Below are positions 33,001 to 43,304 of a stretch of 64,000 bases of DNA, piece by piece. The DNA lies in NCBI RefSeq assembly GCF_013368755.1, contig NC_049562.1:1426001-1490000 (forward strand). The letters are read 5' to 3'. Every line of letters starts with the position of its first letter. The first letter of the stretch is position 1. Position numbers and translations under genes: made by a program. Under the pieces are notes generated by a model. That model saw only the letters and a program-made list of their open reading frames with translations, ran no database searches and was not told the origin of the DNA. Source of the DNA: Talaromyces rugulosus (Eukaryota; Ascomycota; Eurotiomycetes; Eurotiales; Trichocomaceae).

Positions 33001-33435
33001 GCGCCTATTTCCGACGTGAGGCATATGCTCGCAACACAGTACTCTACCGCGAAGGTGACGCGCCACAGACTTTCTACTTGCTTGAATCGGGCATGCTACG
33101 CGCCGAATACACGCTGCCCCAAGGAAGATACTCGGAGCTTATCGTCGCGGGGAGACCGTGCGGCGAGCTACCGTTTTTTGGCGATACGCCGCGCACAGCA
33201 ACGGTGCGTGTTGATCAGGACTGTGTGGCGTGGTGTCTGGATGTGGCGCGGTGGGAGGAGCTCAGGGCGGCAGAGCCGGGGCTTGCGCAGGAGCTGTTGA
33301 TGGTTAGTTTGAAGCTGACGGCGGAGCGGATGGATAGTATTACATCGTGAGTTTCACTTGTTTATCTATCACTTTTGAAAAGAAAAGTATTGGGAAGCTA
33401 ACAGATACAGACACGTTCTCGCCATTGCAGGGTGA
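30012..33435 (+). CDS. SulP-family vacuolar transporter with STAS and cNMP-like domains (Vsb1/YGR125W-like)
   Basis: Exons 30012-30213, 30278-31600, 31654-31853, 31902-33346 and 33411-33435 give 1064 residues. About 250 disordered Ser-rich residues precede the membrane part. The transporter core (about 255-690) holds roughly ten hydrophobic segments, including [20 protein letters not shown] and [25 protein letters not shown] domain follows (about 715-850; [17 protein letters not shown]). The C-terminus is a cyclic-nucleotide-binding-like fold (about 945-1050; [20 protein letters not shown] and [15 protein letters not shown]). This layout matches yeast YGR125W/Vsb1, a vacuolar membrane protein linked to basic amino acid storage, rather than plasma-membrane sulfate permeases. 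The last intron has two in-frame acceptors 6 nt apart (33404 and 33410). A glutamine run lies in the linker after STAS. Confidence 0.88.
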
Positions 33436-33964
33436 CTGCTTGACACAGTTCCAATTCTTGTATATAAATGAATAAAACACACCGACTCGATTAGAATAAT
33501 ACTACTACCATGGAAACAGATCTACAACCTTGAATGGTGCAATCGTCAATAATACGAGCATCGTCGATGCTAAGTTGATAACAAGACGGCAGCAATGTAA
33601 CCCCAACCCCCATCGCCAAGACCTTTGGGCTTGATCACGTTTGTGCGTTGTGCAGCATTGCTGGTCCTGCCAAGACGTCTGATTCGGACTTTGTCCTATC
33701 ATGTATGAGATTGGGGGTGTACTAGTTATCTACTCTTACTCGGAGATGTAGTAGATACTAGATACTAGAGATGCCAGATTAGGGCTTGCTTGCTTGCCGA
33801 TCAACCTCAAGAGGAAGGAGGAGAGGTTGCACTGTTACAGTGCAGATTCATTAATAATGTATTATTACCTGCAGGATGATCGGACTATATTAAAACATTG
33901 CTATTTCCCAGGTCCCTTTTTTTTTTCTGTCTCGTTCAAGCGTCTCAAAGTAGCAGCAGTAAAA
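33436..33964. other. Spacer between the SulP transporter and secreted nuclease genes
   Basis: Contains AT-rich 3' sequence and a TATTAAAA-like box near 33888, about 75 bp before the nuclease ATG, with a T-rich tract after it. I see no gene. Confidence 0.4.
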
Positions 33965-34779
33965 ATGAAATCCGCAGTCCTCGTACTCATCTCCTCTGCC
34001 GCCCTCGCGCTGGCCGCGCCTGCGCCTGCACCGAGCCCAGTGCGTCTCTCTCTTTTTCTATTCATCTTCTTTCCACTAAGTAAAAAAGAAAAATACTGAC
34101 TTTGAAATATGGCAGACTGGAATCCCCTCCAGCACCAGCGCAAAATCACTCCTGGCCAAACTCAGCGTCGGCTCGGGCGACGAGATTGACGGGTACGAGC
34201 GCGACAAGTTCAAGACGTGGATTCAGCAGGGGGATAACTGCGACACTAGGTATTCCCTCTTTTTTTTTCCTTCTTATACACTTGTATTTGTATATTGACG
34301 AGAGTAATATAGAGAGTACGTGCTCAAGCGCGACGGCACGGACGTCAAAGTCGACACTGCGTGCGAGTCGACGTCAGGCACATGGACAAGTCCATACGAT
34401 GAAAAGGAGTGGACGAGCGCATCGGATTTGCAGATTGATCACATGGTGCCGTTGAAGAATGCATGGAATGTACGTTCCTACCCACCCTTTACCCAAAAAA
34501 AAAAAAAGTACTGATATCAAAGTATAGTCCGGAGCCGCAAACTGGACAGCCAGCCAGCGCGAAGACTACGCCAACGACATCACGCGTCCGCAGCTGTGGG
34601 CTGTCACGAGCAGCGTCAACGAGAGCAAAGGTGACCGCTCGCCAGACGAGTGGAAGCCGCCCAGTGACGACTTCTTTTGCACGTATGCCGAGGCCTGGGT
34701 TGAGGTCAAGAGCCACTATGGACTGACCATTACCGATGCCGAGAAGAGCGCGCTCGGCGATATGCTTGATAGTTGCTAG
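33965..34779 (+). CDS. Secreted HNH-type nuclease family protein (DUF1524/GmrSD C-terminal-like)
   Basis: Exons 33965-34039, 34116-34249, 34313-34469 and 34528-34779 give 205 residues. A clear signal peptide (MKSAVLVLISSAALALAAPA) is followed by LLAKLSVGSGDEIDGYERDK. The HNH-like core is DLQIDHMVPLKNAWNSGAAN with WTASQREDYANDITRPQLWA and the downstream KSKGDRSPDEWKPP-type region (here ESKGDRSPDEWKPPSDDFFC). The Asp-His pair in IDHMVPLK and the following Asn are expected to bind metal and cut DNA. Family members are small secreted proteins of fungi and actinobacteria. The role is probably nutrient scavenging or degradation of extracellular DNA. Three introns split a short ORF, and each placement restores the family motif across the join. 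Catalytic activity is inferred from motif only. Confidence 0.85.
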
Positions 34780-35168
34780 CCACTAGTACATAGTATATAC
34801 GTATAAGCACCATAAATATAGTCTACGTTCAATCTAGTCCACTACATGATACTCAGTCGGAATAGGAAAATCTATTAATATTACTAAGGAGCGACCACCC
34901 GCGGGTATCAACAAGCATAACCAGAAACGCGACAGTGGTATCAATCTAGTCCACGAACAACAGTTCGACAAATGACTCAACGCGACAGCAACGCGACATA
35001 AAGAGAGAAAAAGTGGGTATCGTCATCTCAAGTCTCCTCCATTACTACTTCACCAGTATCCTACTCGTCAAGTCAAGCAAGTCAGACGGCTAACAGACCA
35101 GAACGAGAGGCCAAGTCCCCATCCCACCACTTTTCAAACTCCACCACGCTCGTTCTGGCGCCTGCCCT
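34780..35168. other. Convergent 3' spacer, nuclease and PH-domain genes
   Basis: Tail-to-tail spacer. It holds one TGACTCA word at 34973-34979. I see no gene. Confidence 0.4.
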
Positions 35169-36937
35169 TCAAGCAGCAGCCTGGACCGGAGCGGCGGCGG
35201 GAGCGACATTAACGGGCTCGGCGGGGGCGGCAGCGGTCTCATCAGCCTTCTCAACGGCAGCCTCGGTGGTCGCAGCAGGAGTCTCCTCGGTCGGGGCAGC
35301 GGCCTTGTCCTCGCCCTCGGGGATAGCCTCCTCGGCAGGGGCAACCTCCTTGTCCTTCTTCTCCTCGGACTTGACAGCCTTGCTGGGCTTGCGGAACAGA
35401 CCGCCAAGCTTGTTGACGGCCTTCTTGCCCTCGCCGTCAGAGCCAGTCTCGGCCTTGACCTTCTTGCCAAGGGTACCGAAAATCGAAGTGCGGCGCTTCT
35501 CCTTGGTCTCAGCGGAAACCTCCTCCTTCTTTTCCTCCTTCTTCTCCTCGGCAGGGGTCTCGGCGGCAGCAGCCTCGGCGGCGGGAGCGTCAGTGACGGT
35601 CTCGGGCTCAATGGGCTTGGCGGCAGACTCGTCAACAGGGTTCTCGAGCTGAGGAGCAGTGCTGGCGACTGGGACAACCTCTTCCTCGGTCTTCTCCTTG
35701 GTGGGGCTGGCGACCTTGTTGAAGAAGTTTCCGAAGATGGAAGCACGCTTAGACTTGGTGGCAGACTTGGGCTCCTCCTTCTTCTCCTCGGCCGGGGTGG
35801 CCTCAGCAGCAGTCTCGGCGGGAGCAGCTTCGGCGGCGGGGGTCTCGGTGGCCTCAGTAGCGGCAGCGGGCTCAGCAGCAGCGGCCTCCTCGGCGGGAGC
35901 AGCCTCAGCGGGGGTCTCCTCAGCAGCACCAGGAGTCTCTTCCTTGACCTCCTCCTTCTCCTTCTTGCCAAGGATGCTGCCGAAGATGGAAGCACGCTTG
36001 CGGGACTGGGAGCGGCTCTTCTTGTCTTCCTTCTTCTCTTCCTTCTTGTCCTCCTTCTTGTCCTCAGCGGCGGCCTCGGTCTCCTTGGTGTCCTTCTCAG
36101 GGGTAACGGCAGCCTTGACAGCAGTAGCACCAGCAACAGCGGCAGCGGCAGCGACGGCGGCGGGCTTGCTGAGCTTCTCAAGCTCGCCCTTGAAACCCTC
36201 GCTCTCGGTGATGGTCTCCTTCTCGGCGGTGGCCTCCTGGGTCTTGGCGGTCAGGGCAGCAACCCAGCTGTCACGCTCGGTACCGCTGGCCTGGAAGGTG
36301 TGCTTGTGGCCGGCAGTCTTGAAGGAGAATTCGTTGGAGCCCTCCTTGTTGACATCAGAGACCTCAGACTGAGAGTCGTTAGCTACATAGTTCCACATAC
36401 ACATTCAGACACCCGTAGCTTACCAGGTTGAAGATACCAGCCGGGGTGGCCTTGTCCTCAGCACGCTTGGTGTAGAACAAAAGACCCTTGCCGGTCTGGG
36501 TGGCCCAGGCAGCAGTGCGCTGGGCAGCAGCAGAAGCCTTCTCGGAAGCGAGGTAGGTAGACAAGTTCTTGGCCTCGACAGCCTCATCGGAGAAGTAGAA
36601 GAAGCGCTTGGCGAAGCGGAAGCTCCTGTTTGCTTGTTAGCACTTATATGTATCACATCATAATCATTACTCACTTGACGAGACCAGGTCCCTTGTAGCC
36701 AAGAGTTCCCTCGGTGGCAGCGGTAACCTCTTCCTTGGCCTCCTCCTTGGGAGCCTCAGCAGCGGCCTCGGTCTCAGCGGCGGGCTCAGCAGCCGGAGCT
36801 TCAGCAGCAGCCTCAGTAGCAGGCTCGGCGGGAGTCTCAGCGGCAGGCTCAGCAGCAGCAGGAGTCTCGACAGGAGTCTCGACAGCCGGGACGGCAGCGG
36901 GGGTCTCCTCGACAATCTTGGGGGCTTCAGCAGACAT
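35169..36937 (-). CDS. Ala/Glu-rich PH-domain protein with three SIFG repeats
   Basis: Exons 36937-36675, 36625-36424 and 36368-35169 on the minus strand give 554 residues. Residues 1-75 are a low-complexity Ala/Glu/Pro stretch. A PH domain spans about 80-185 (TLGYKGPGLVKSFRFAKRFF, KGLLFYTKRAEDKATPAGIF, FSFKTAGHKHTFQASGTERD, SWVAALTAKT). The long C-terminal half is Ala/Glu/Lys-rich and likely disordered. It carries three copies of a basic-SIFG motif: RKRASIFGSILGKKEK, KRASIFGNFFNKV and RRTSIFGTLGKKVK. A fourth related site reads NKLGGLFRKPSK. PH domains bind phosphoinositides or partner proteins, so peripheral membrane location is likely. The codon bias opens long false frames on the other strand. 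I do not recognise a named orthologue with certainty. Confidence 0.85.
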
Positions 36938-39900
36938 GATGACGGATGAAATTATTAAAGGGTATAATTAAAACCGAAAGGACGAAAATATAGATCGGTT
37001 TTTAGGTTTGTGTGTCGTAGTACTCGTAGAGACGAGACTGGGGGTATCACTATAGGGTATCTTGCGGGGGGTATCTCAAGGACGCGAAAATGCAAAGAGA
37101 CGCAGGAAGCAGAAGAGCTCGAGCGACTCGGGGTATCACAATTAAAAGAAGCCGGCTGGCTGATTAAGCGGCAGCGCGAGAGAAGAGCAGAGGTCTGGCA
37201 GGTGAAGAGATAAGGAGAGAGAGAGAGAGGAAGAAAAAAGAGAAGGGGGAGGCAGAAGAAAGAAGAAATAGGAGACGAGGAAGCTGCTAAGCTTGCCGGT
37301 GGGGCGCGCGGGTCGTGACGCCGCCGTGTGAGTGGCTGGGCGCCATGGCGGGGTCTGTACGGTACAATACACAATCCATACCGTATTATTTGTGACCTCA
37401 ATTTTTTGTACCCCTTCCAGCCCCAACGCCTATTGGTGTTAGCTGCGGCCTTAGCCTGGTGGCCTCCCTGGCCCTCCCTGTCAGGCCAGCCAATCAGGGT
37501 CCTGTGCTCCCTCGCAGAATTAAGTTGCAAGCTTAACAGGTGGCTGGAATCCTTGCAGTGACACATGTATGCGCATGGTACGGGATACAATATTGGCGTA
37601 TTTAATACCATACAGATATATAGGGGCTGTAATACCGGTTACGCGCAAGAGACTATTTCGACGCTAGGCCCGCTCGAACCATGGCTCAGGCTGGCAAAAA
37701 CATGGCCGATGGCATCATTTATTTCGTAAACAAAACAAAAACACTTGGTATTTACGGCGTTATGATTGCGTGATACGTCGACTATCAGAATTTATTACGT
37801 ACGTATCTTACTATCTTACCTCTGGATAGCACGGAGGAGGCAGTCTCATGATCACTCCAAAGACGAAACGGCGATCAGCGCTGGCTGGAGCCTGGCGCAT
37901 GACCGTTTCGCGTCTGTGCGCTGGCCTGGACCAACCAGTGCGTGCTGCTGCTGGCGCTGGCGAAGCACGCGACATGTCGTGATGTGCGTGGATTTTAAGC
38001 ACTGCTACTGTCTTCTTCACAGCAACTTACAAATTCATCGCAAGTTGCATGGCAAGTATAGACTACGGAGTATGGCGTACTCGGTATTGACGAAAAGTAC
38101 AGGAAAGTATACTCGGAAAGGAGCCATGCGCTAGTCCGCTTTGGGACCACCGCGGTCCCGATTAGGCAATGGCAGCCCTATGGCTCCACAAAAAAAGTCG
38201 GCTCAATTTATACTCTGTATTTATTTACTCCGTGCCGAGTACTATCAGTAATTTACTTCTTGCAGCTCGAGCAATTCCTCTGTATATAGAGTAGATACTT
38301 TGTCCTGGCAAAACAGCAAAAGCAAAACACGTTCCTAGCGCCCGCACCCAATACGCCGCGTCTCGCCAAATGCAACCGACGATCATCGCGCCCCACCGCC
38401 TCAGGGACCTCCTATTTTCCTAGTTACTATCTAGCATCTCCCAACTTCAAGTCTATCCATACTTAGTCCATACTCCGAAGCCCGTTGTGAAATCTCTGAC
38501 AGAACCCACTGTCTGGCCGCCCTGAGCACGATCTAGAAGCCAGCGGGCTATTTTTTTAAATTTTTTTTGGGGAGTATATCTGCCAATCGCTTGCCTCCAA
38601 AAAAAGAGTGTGTCTGTCTGTTTTGTTCGCTAGCTGGTCCAAGTAACCAGGTAACTACCGCGACGGGTCTCGTCCGACACAGATCTGCTTAAAACGATAT
38701 TCCTTCGCTATAGCGTCAGAAGTTGCGGTGAGCCTGCGAATTATCGTGCTAGCTGCTGGCCTGGACTTTTGCGCTTGGCCAGTGCGGGCTTCCCTTTTGC
38801 GTTAGTCTATATTTTTGAAGACTCAAGATTACGACGTTACTCTTGTTACGGAGTACCTTGTTACCATATCGTCTCTGTAGTACTATACGGAGTGCCGAAT
38901 ACTCAGTAAATGTACTCTGTATTCCGTATAATATAGTATACAGTATATTGTAGCATTGGAGACGCGCCGATCAAAACAACTTGGAGTATAGCAATCTATT
39001 GTTATTTGTTGGGGGCCATCTACTAAAAGTACGTTAACCGGTAATTCGGCAGTAATAGCTCCTGACTTGGCCGCTCTTGGTATTAACCCGTAGCACTTAC
39101 TAGTCTACTACTACTATCCGAGTCTATCAATTGAGCCGATATATTGTGTAATAATGTAGTCTTGACTGGTCAGCAGGGGCCAAATGAGGATACATTACTG
39201 ACTTCATCAATGCTACATTGAGTCACGATGACTGATTACCAACATTATTCAAGATGCAGCTGTTTACATACGTAGTTAACGTACATACATACTGCCATTG
39301 CATCACAAGTGCATCGGCTGCTCCACCGGGGTACATATGCTATCAATATGGAGTGCATATGTGGTGATGTTGGCCATTAGAGCTGACTTGTTACATTGTT
39401 ATTACTATCAATGATAATCGATCAATTGACGTCAACAGGTATATTCAAATTGATATGAATTTTGGGTTTTGAGTACTAGGTTAAATAAGATTTTTAGCGA
39501 CTTGGTCTGACTTTTGCATGTGAAATTTCAACCCGTCGAGGAATCCAATTTTTACAAACATGTCAATAATATCTTTTATTTATCGCTTCATTCATCCAAA
39601 TAAAAAAATCTCAAGTCTGGTTGTTTAGTGATGGTGAGATCTCCAAATATTCCCAGAACACTGCCCCAAGAACAATTTCAACCAATAGCTACTTAGATAC
39701 TGAGTACTAGACGCAACAAATGTTAAACATTTCAAGATGACTAACTATTTAAAGTACTATATACATGTATACTATTTAGTAATAGTATGCATATGATCAC
39801 GACCTGCCTGATTGGTCGTCGCATCAACACAGCCTGACGAATACGAACACGAGCTATGATGACTCACGTCTAGGCAGCCTTGCATAGTAGACTGAAGAAT

Positions 39901-39972
39901 ACTTATTAATATACATGTAGTCGTGCAATTATTTTTTCAAACAGTCGATATTCCAATAAAAAAACAACAAAC
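36938..39972. other. 3.0-kb gene-poor intergenic region
   Basis: The first 500 bp form the 5' region of the PH-domain gene and include a GA-rich stretch near 37210-37260. The rest has no frame with recognisable content. TACGGAGTA words occur at 38064 and 38847, with near-matches at 38226 and 38886. From 39400 to 39970 it becomes AT-rich. I see no gene or transposon ends. Confidence 0.45.
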
Positions 39973-40671
39973 ATGAAAACACGCATCACAAAGAACAAAG
40001 CTACAGCCAAGGCAAAGAAAAACAACCCAGCCAGGGAAACAATCCTAAACAACCAGCTTTCTCAAACAGAACCAGTGTATTTCTGGCACGCCGAAAACGA
40101 CGACGGATATCTCGGACAGTGGTACCAGTCGCAATTCACATGGCGCAAGCCTATCGATGGGAAAGATGGCGAGTCTGAGGAATTACTTTATCATACTGCA
40201 GAGCAGTATGTTTAATACACATTCTCCCACATTCAGCATCTGAAATGTTTATGTATTTACATGTACGTATCCAGATATATGATGCACCGCAAATCCCTCC
40301 TCTTTGCTCCCGATTCCCCCATCACAGCCCAAATCCTCGCTGTCGGTCAGCCAGCACCTCACCCTCGCCAGCTCAAGAAACTGGGTAGACAAGTCCCCGA
40401 TTTTTCAGACGAGGTGTGGAAAAGGGAAAGGTACGGCATTGTCTTGCAAGGCAATCTCCTCAAGTTCTCGCAGAGCGATGAACTCAAAGGAAAACTGCTG
40501 GCCACGGGCGATAGAGAGTTGGTAGAAGCCAGCCCTCGGGATAGGATTTGGGGGATCGGGTTTGGCAAAGTCAAGGCTGGGCAGAATAGGGAGCGGTGGG
40601 GGTTGAATCTTTTGGGCAAGTGTCTGATGGAGACGAGAAGGATATTGAAGGAGGGTAGCCAAGCTGCTTGA
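39973..40671 (+). CDS. NADAR-domain (YbiA-like) protein
   Basis: Exons 39973-40205 and 40275-40671 give 209 residues; the donor is GTATGT. A basic N-terminus (MKTRITKNKATAKAKKNNPA) precedes the NADAR fold: VYFWHAENDDGYLGQWYQSQ, HTAEQYMMHRKSLLF across the splice, VWKRERYGIVLQGNLLKFSQ, LLATGDRELVEASPRDRIWG, IGFG, and WGLNLLGKCLMETRRIL. YbiA-type proteins are N-glycosidases that hydrolyse early riboflavin intermediates. Other NADAR proteins have been shown to remove ADP-ribose from guanine bases. The key Glu of HTAEQY and the DxxWGIGF motif are intact, so the enzyme should be active. It sits alone in a gene-poor stretch, with no riboflavin or toxin gene near. The physiological role in fungi is unknown to me. 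Confidence 0.9.
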
Positions 40672-42573
40672 TTCGGTCGGTTTCTTGGGTGTTATAAAGT
40701 GAGAATGTTCGTCTACAAGTTGAACCGGGATGACTTTGATGTTACATGCAGATTGCACACTTTGATTTCATGTTTACTCTATCGCAGGGAAGAATCTGAG
40801 CAGACATCACAGATCATGCACGACCTCATACTATGTTCTTTTGACCGGTTGACGTCAAACAGACTAGCGGCAACATTTGCACTATGCAAGCATACTCCAG
40901 ACGTTAAAGGCATCTGCCCCTCAATTTCGAGCCGTCCAAGTGTGAAATATGACATAAATTGACATGTCAGGCACGTGGGATTTTCACTGTTTCAATGGGC
41001 TACTTGGTTGAGGCCGATGGTCAAAATTGACATTGGTAGGATTGTATTTATATTCAGTCCGGCACACCAATTAACGTGTATTGATCGTTCAATGTTGATA
41101 TATTTCCTCATGTTGAACAAGTATGACAGTCGACTCTCCTAATGCAAGTGTTTATTTCATCGAATCAATATTAGATGTTGAATAAAAACTCCAGTCACCT
41201 TCTTGTGCCGACTTCCGAGGGCCCGGAGAGTAGACGTTGGTCCGCGGCCACCATAAAGCAGACGCAGATGCCCTCGACACCGCGCCCTTGAATAAAGATC
41301 GTCGTGGTTAAATTAATGTCTCAAGTTACTTGGTTTGAGTGTCGTCTTCACTCTGTAGTCTACTCTACAGTCTATAGTCGTACTCGTATTCCGAGGACCC
41401 CGAGTTCAGCTCACCGTAAAAAAACGCCCTTTGACAACAGTCGAGCCAATCGAGGGGTGGTGTGGACCGGTGAAGTCTAGCCCCGCCTAGTCGCAACTGT
41501 GGACGGAACGCTAATTGAGTTTTCCCGGTAGCCTACGAGTTGACCAGGGTACTTGCGACTGGGAAACCAGGGGGTGTTTTGAAACCATTTTTTTGAATAT
41601 GCTTGCCTAGTCAGCAAAACGTATCTGCCTGCTTTCGATTATGATACGGCGGCTCATGAGTATATCAATGTTTCACAGATGTCGGAGAAATGACGTTGAA
41701 GAGAAAGCCAGAAACGAGGCCCGGCCGTTCGAGGCTTATCGTGAACTTGGCCCGCGCGTGCAGACGCCCCGGACGGAACAAATGGTTGGAAATTGGAACG
41801 AGACTAGGCGTTAGGTGCGTCTAAATGCCGGCGGCAGGAGGCTGTGTCGTTTGACACTCGAAATGTAGTCGAGGTTGACAGTCAGTCGGGGAATGCTTCT
41901 CTCTGCTGGGTGAAAAGGCTCGTTTCCGTGATCTGAATCCGAATCCAGCGTTCTTTCTTCCAGTGATATATATATACTCCAGACGGCGCGACACTGTAGT
42001 CCTCGAAAAAACCTCAGTGGGAACTCCGAACCGTCGGACTAACAAGGTTTGCTAGGGCACGGGATGGATCATGGAGCTGACATCGGGGACGAAATGCGGA
42101 ATAAGGCGATTCATCATGGTGTGTGAGTCACCCGCCAGGAACAGTGATTGAGCAATCAATCGTCGGAGACGCATTCCACCAAAAAGCCAAGTGGGACTGC
42201 AAAATGCCTTGTTCTGCAAGGCATTTCGAGGCAGGAGATGAAGCTGAGCCAACAATCAGCCTCGAGCGAGCCCGCCGCCAATCAGCGCCGGTTGCGCCCT
42301 ATGAGTCACACGTCGGCCCCGCTGCCAAGCCCATTTATCCCCCATCCGGCCTAGCCCCGCATAAACCGCGCGTAATTGGCTGCGGCCCGCGTTGCCGGGC
42401 TGCGATTGGCTGCAGTCCCTGGCGGGCCCGCCCGGTGGGCGCCATAAGACTGCCTGATGCCCCGAGTCGCTGCCTGGCTCTTTCTTTCTCTTCTTCTTCT
42501 CTTCCTGTCATCCCCACAAACAATCATCAAAATAATTCTTCTACACAGTCACAACCTCGTCAATCCTGCTAAA
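40672..42573. promoter_or_regulatory. Promoter region of the cpcA-type gene with CPRE and CCAAT motifs
   Basis: No gene is supported. In the last 500 bp before uORF1 two Gcn4/CpcA-type elements occur (TGAGTCA at 42124-42130 and 42302-42308) and three CCAAT boxes on either strand (near 42278, 42374 and 42404). Fungal cpcA/GCN4-type genes are known to be autoregulated through such elements. A TA-rich TATA-like run lies near 41964-41978 on the opposite-facing side. Confidence 0.5.
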
Positions 42574-42585
42574 ATGGCCTTCTAA
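42574..42585 (+). promoter_or_regulatory. uORF1 of the cpcA-type mRNA (3 codons)
   Basis: ATG GCC TTC TAA with purine at -3 (AAAATGG context). In GCN4/cpc-1 type leaders the first short uORF is translated and lets ribosomes resume scanning, so that uORF2 is bypassed when eIF2 is phosphorylated during amino acid starvation. Confidence 0.75.
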
Positions 42586-42790
42586 GCGTTGTTACCAAGA
42601 CTACCCCTCTGTCCCCCCCTCCGACAGACACTATAGCTCCCTCGTGGACTATCCCCAACACCAATCTCCCCTCCCTCCAGTCTCGCCCTTCTGGGTCTTT
42701 GAACTTTGGCAGCGCCTCGCGTAGCTCAAGTTCTCCTTTTTCCACCACTCTACCAGTGACCTCAGTCACCACGGATAACCAACAGCAATC

Positions 42791-42970
42791 ATGGCTTCCC
42801 ACACCCCCGCTTCAGCAGCCTTTGGCACCATATCAGAATTCGACTGTCAATCACAACAACAACAACAGTCTGCACGAGGACTTTGTTCTGTACCCATCAA
42901 CGCCCGTTTCTCGCCCGCAAGTCAATCTCTGGGACGAGAATTCGCCAGCCTTGCTGAGTGCCAACCCTAA
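42791..42970 (+). promoter_or_regulatory. uORF2 of the cpcA-type mRNA (59 codons)
   Basis: ATG at 42791 opens a 59-codon frame ending TAA at 42968-42970, starting MASHTPASAAFGTISEF. It lies out of frame with CpcA and overlaps the in-frame extension, so the stretch is dual-coding. In this gene family uORF2 is the inhibitory element that blocks translation of the main ORF under amino-acid-replete conditions. Confidence 0.75.
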
Positions 42971-43304
42971 ATATTCTGTGAACTCCACCACCAACAACAA
43001 TAACCACCAAAACCTGGTCAATCGCCGACACACCTTGCACTCGAGTGTCAACGTCCACCAGCTGCCAAGAAAACAGGTTCAGCAATTCAAAAAGTTCACT
43101 CCTCAGTCTCCCGGGTTACCCTCGTCCACCTCTTATCGGTTCAGTCCTGCAGCAGGCCAGAAACGCCTCGCTCAACGCTTGTACGCGAATTCTCCGCGTC
43201 TCAACCGTCCTGCGGTTCCATTGTTCAATAGCATAGAAAACAACCAGTCTCAATTTGAGACCAAAAACAACATCAACAACAACAACACACAGCACCGTCG
43301 AGTC

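Larger units (their letters stand above)
42573..43304 (+). other. AUG-less in-frame 5' extension of the CpcA reading frame
   Basis: The main reading frame is open for 244 codons upstream of the first in-frame ATG, back to a TAA at 42570. It reads like coding sequence (for example QSWLPTPPLQQPLAPYQ, NLWDENSPALLSANP, KKFTPQSPGLPSSTSYRFSP). Near-cognate codons in frame include CTG at 42609 and TTG at 42699. N. crassa cpc-1 and its homologues are reported to carry such conserved extensions initiated at non-AUG codons, giving longer CPC1 isoforms. Confidence 0.65.

Noticed and set aside
35090..36372. Long overlapping open frames on both strands (363 aa minus frame 2; 128 and 237 aa plus strand) over the PH-domain gene
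   Set aside because: They are Arg/Pro/Leu- or Ala/Ser-rich products of the Ala/Glu codon bias (GCN/GAG) of the real gene, with no domain and no splice logic.
36955..37611. 218-codon minus-strand frame upstream of the PH-domain gene
   Set aside because: Low-complexity Leu/Ser-rich composition from GA-rich promoter sequence; no domain.
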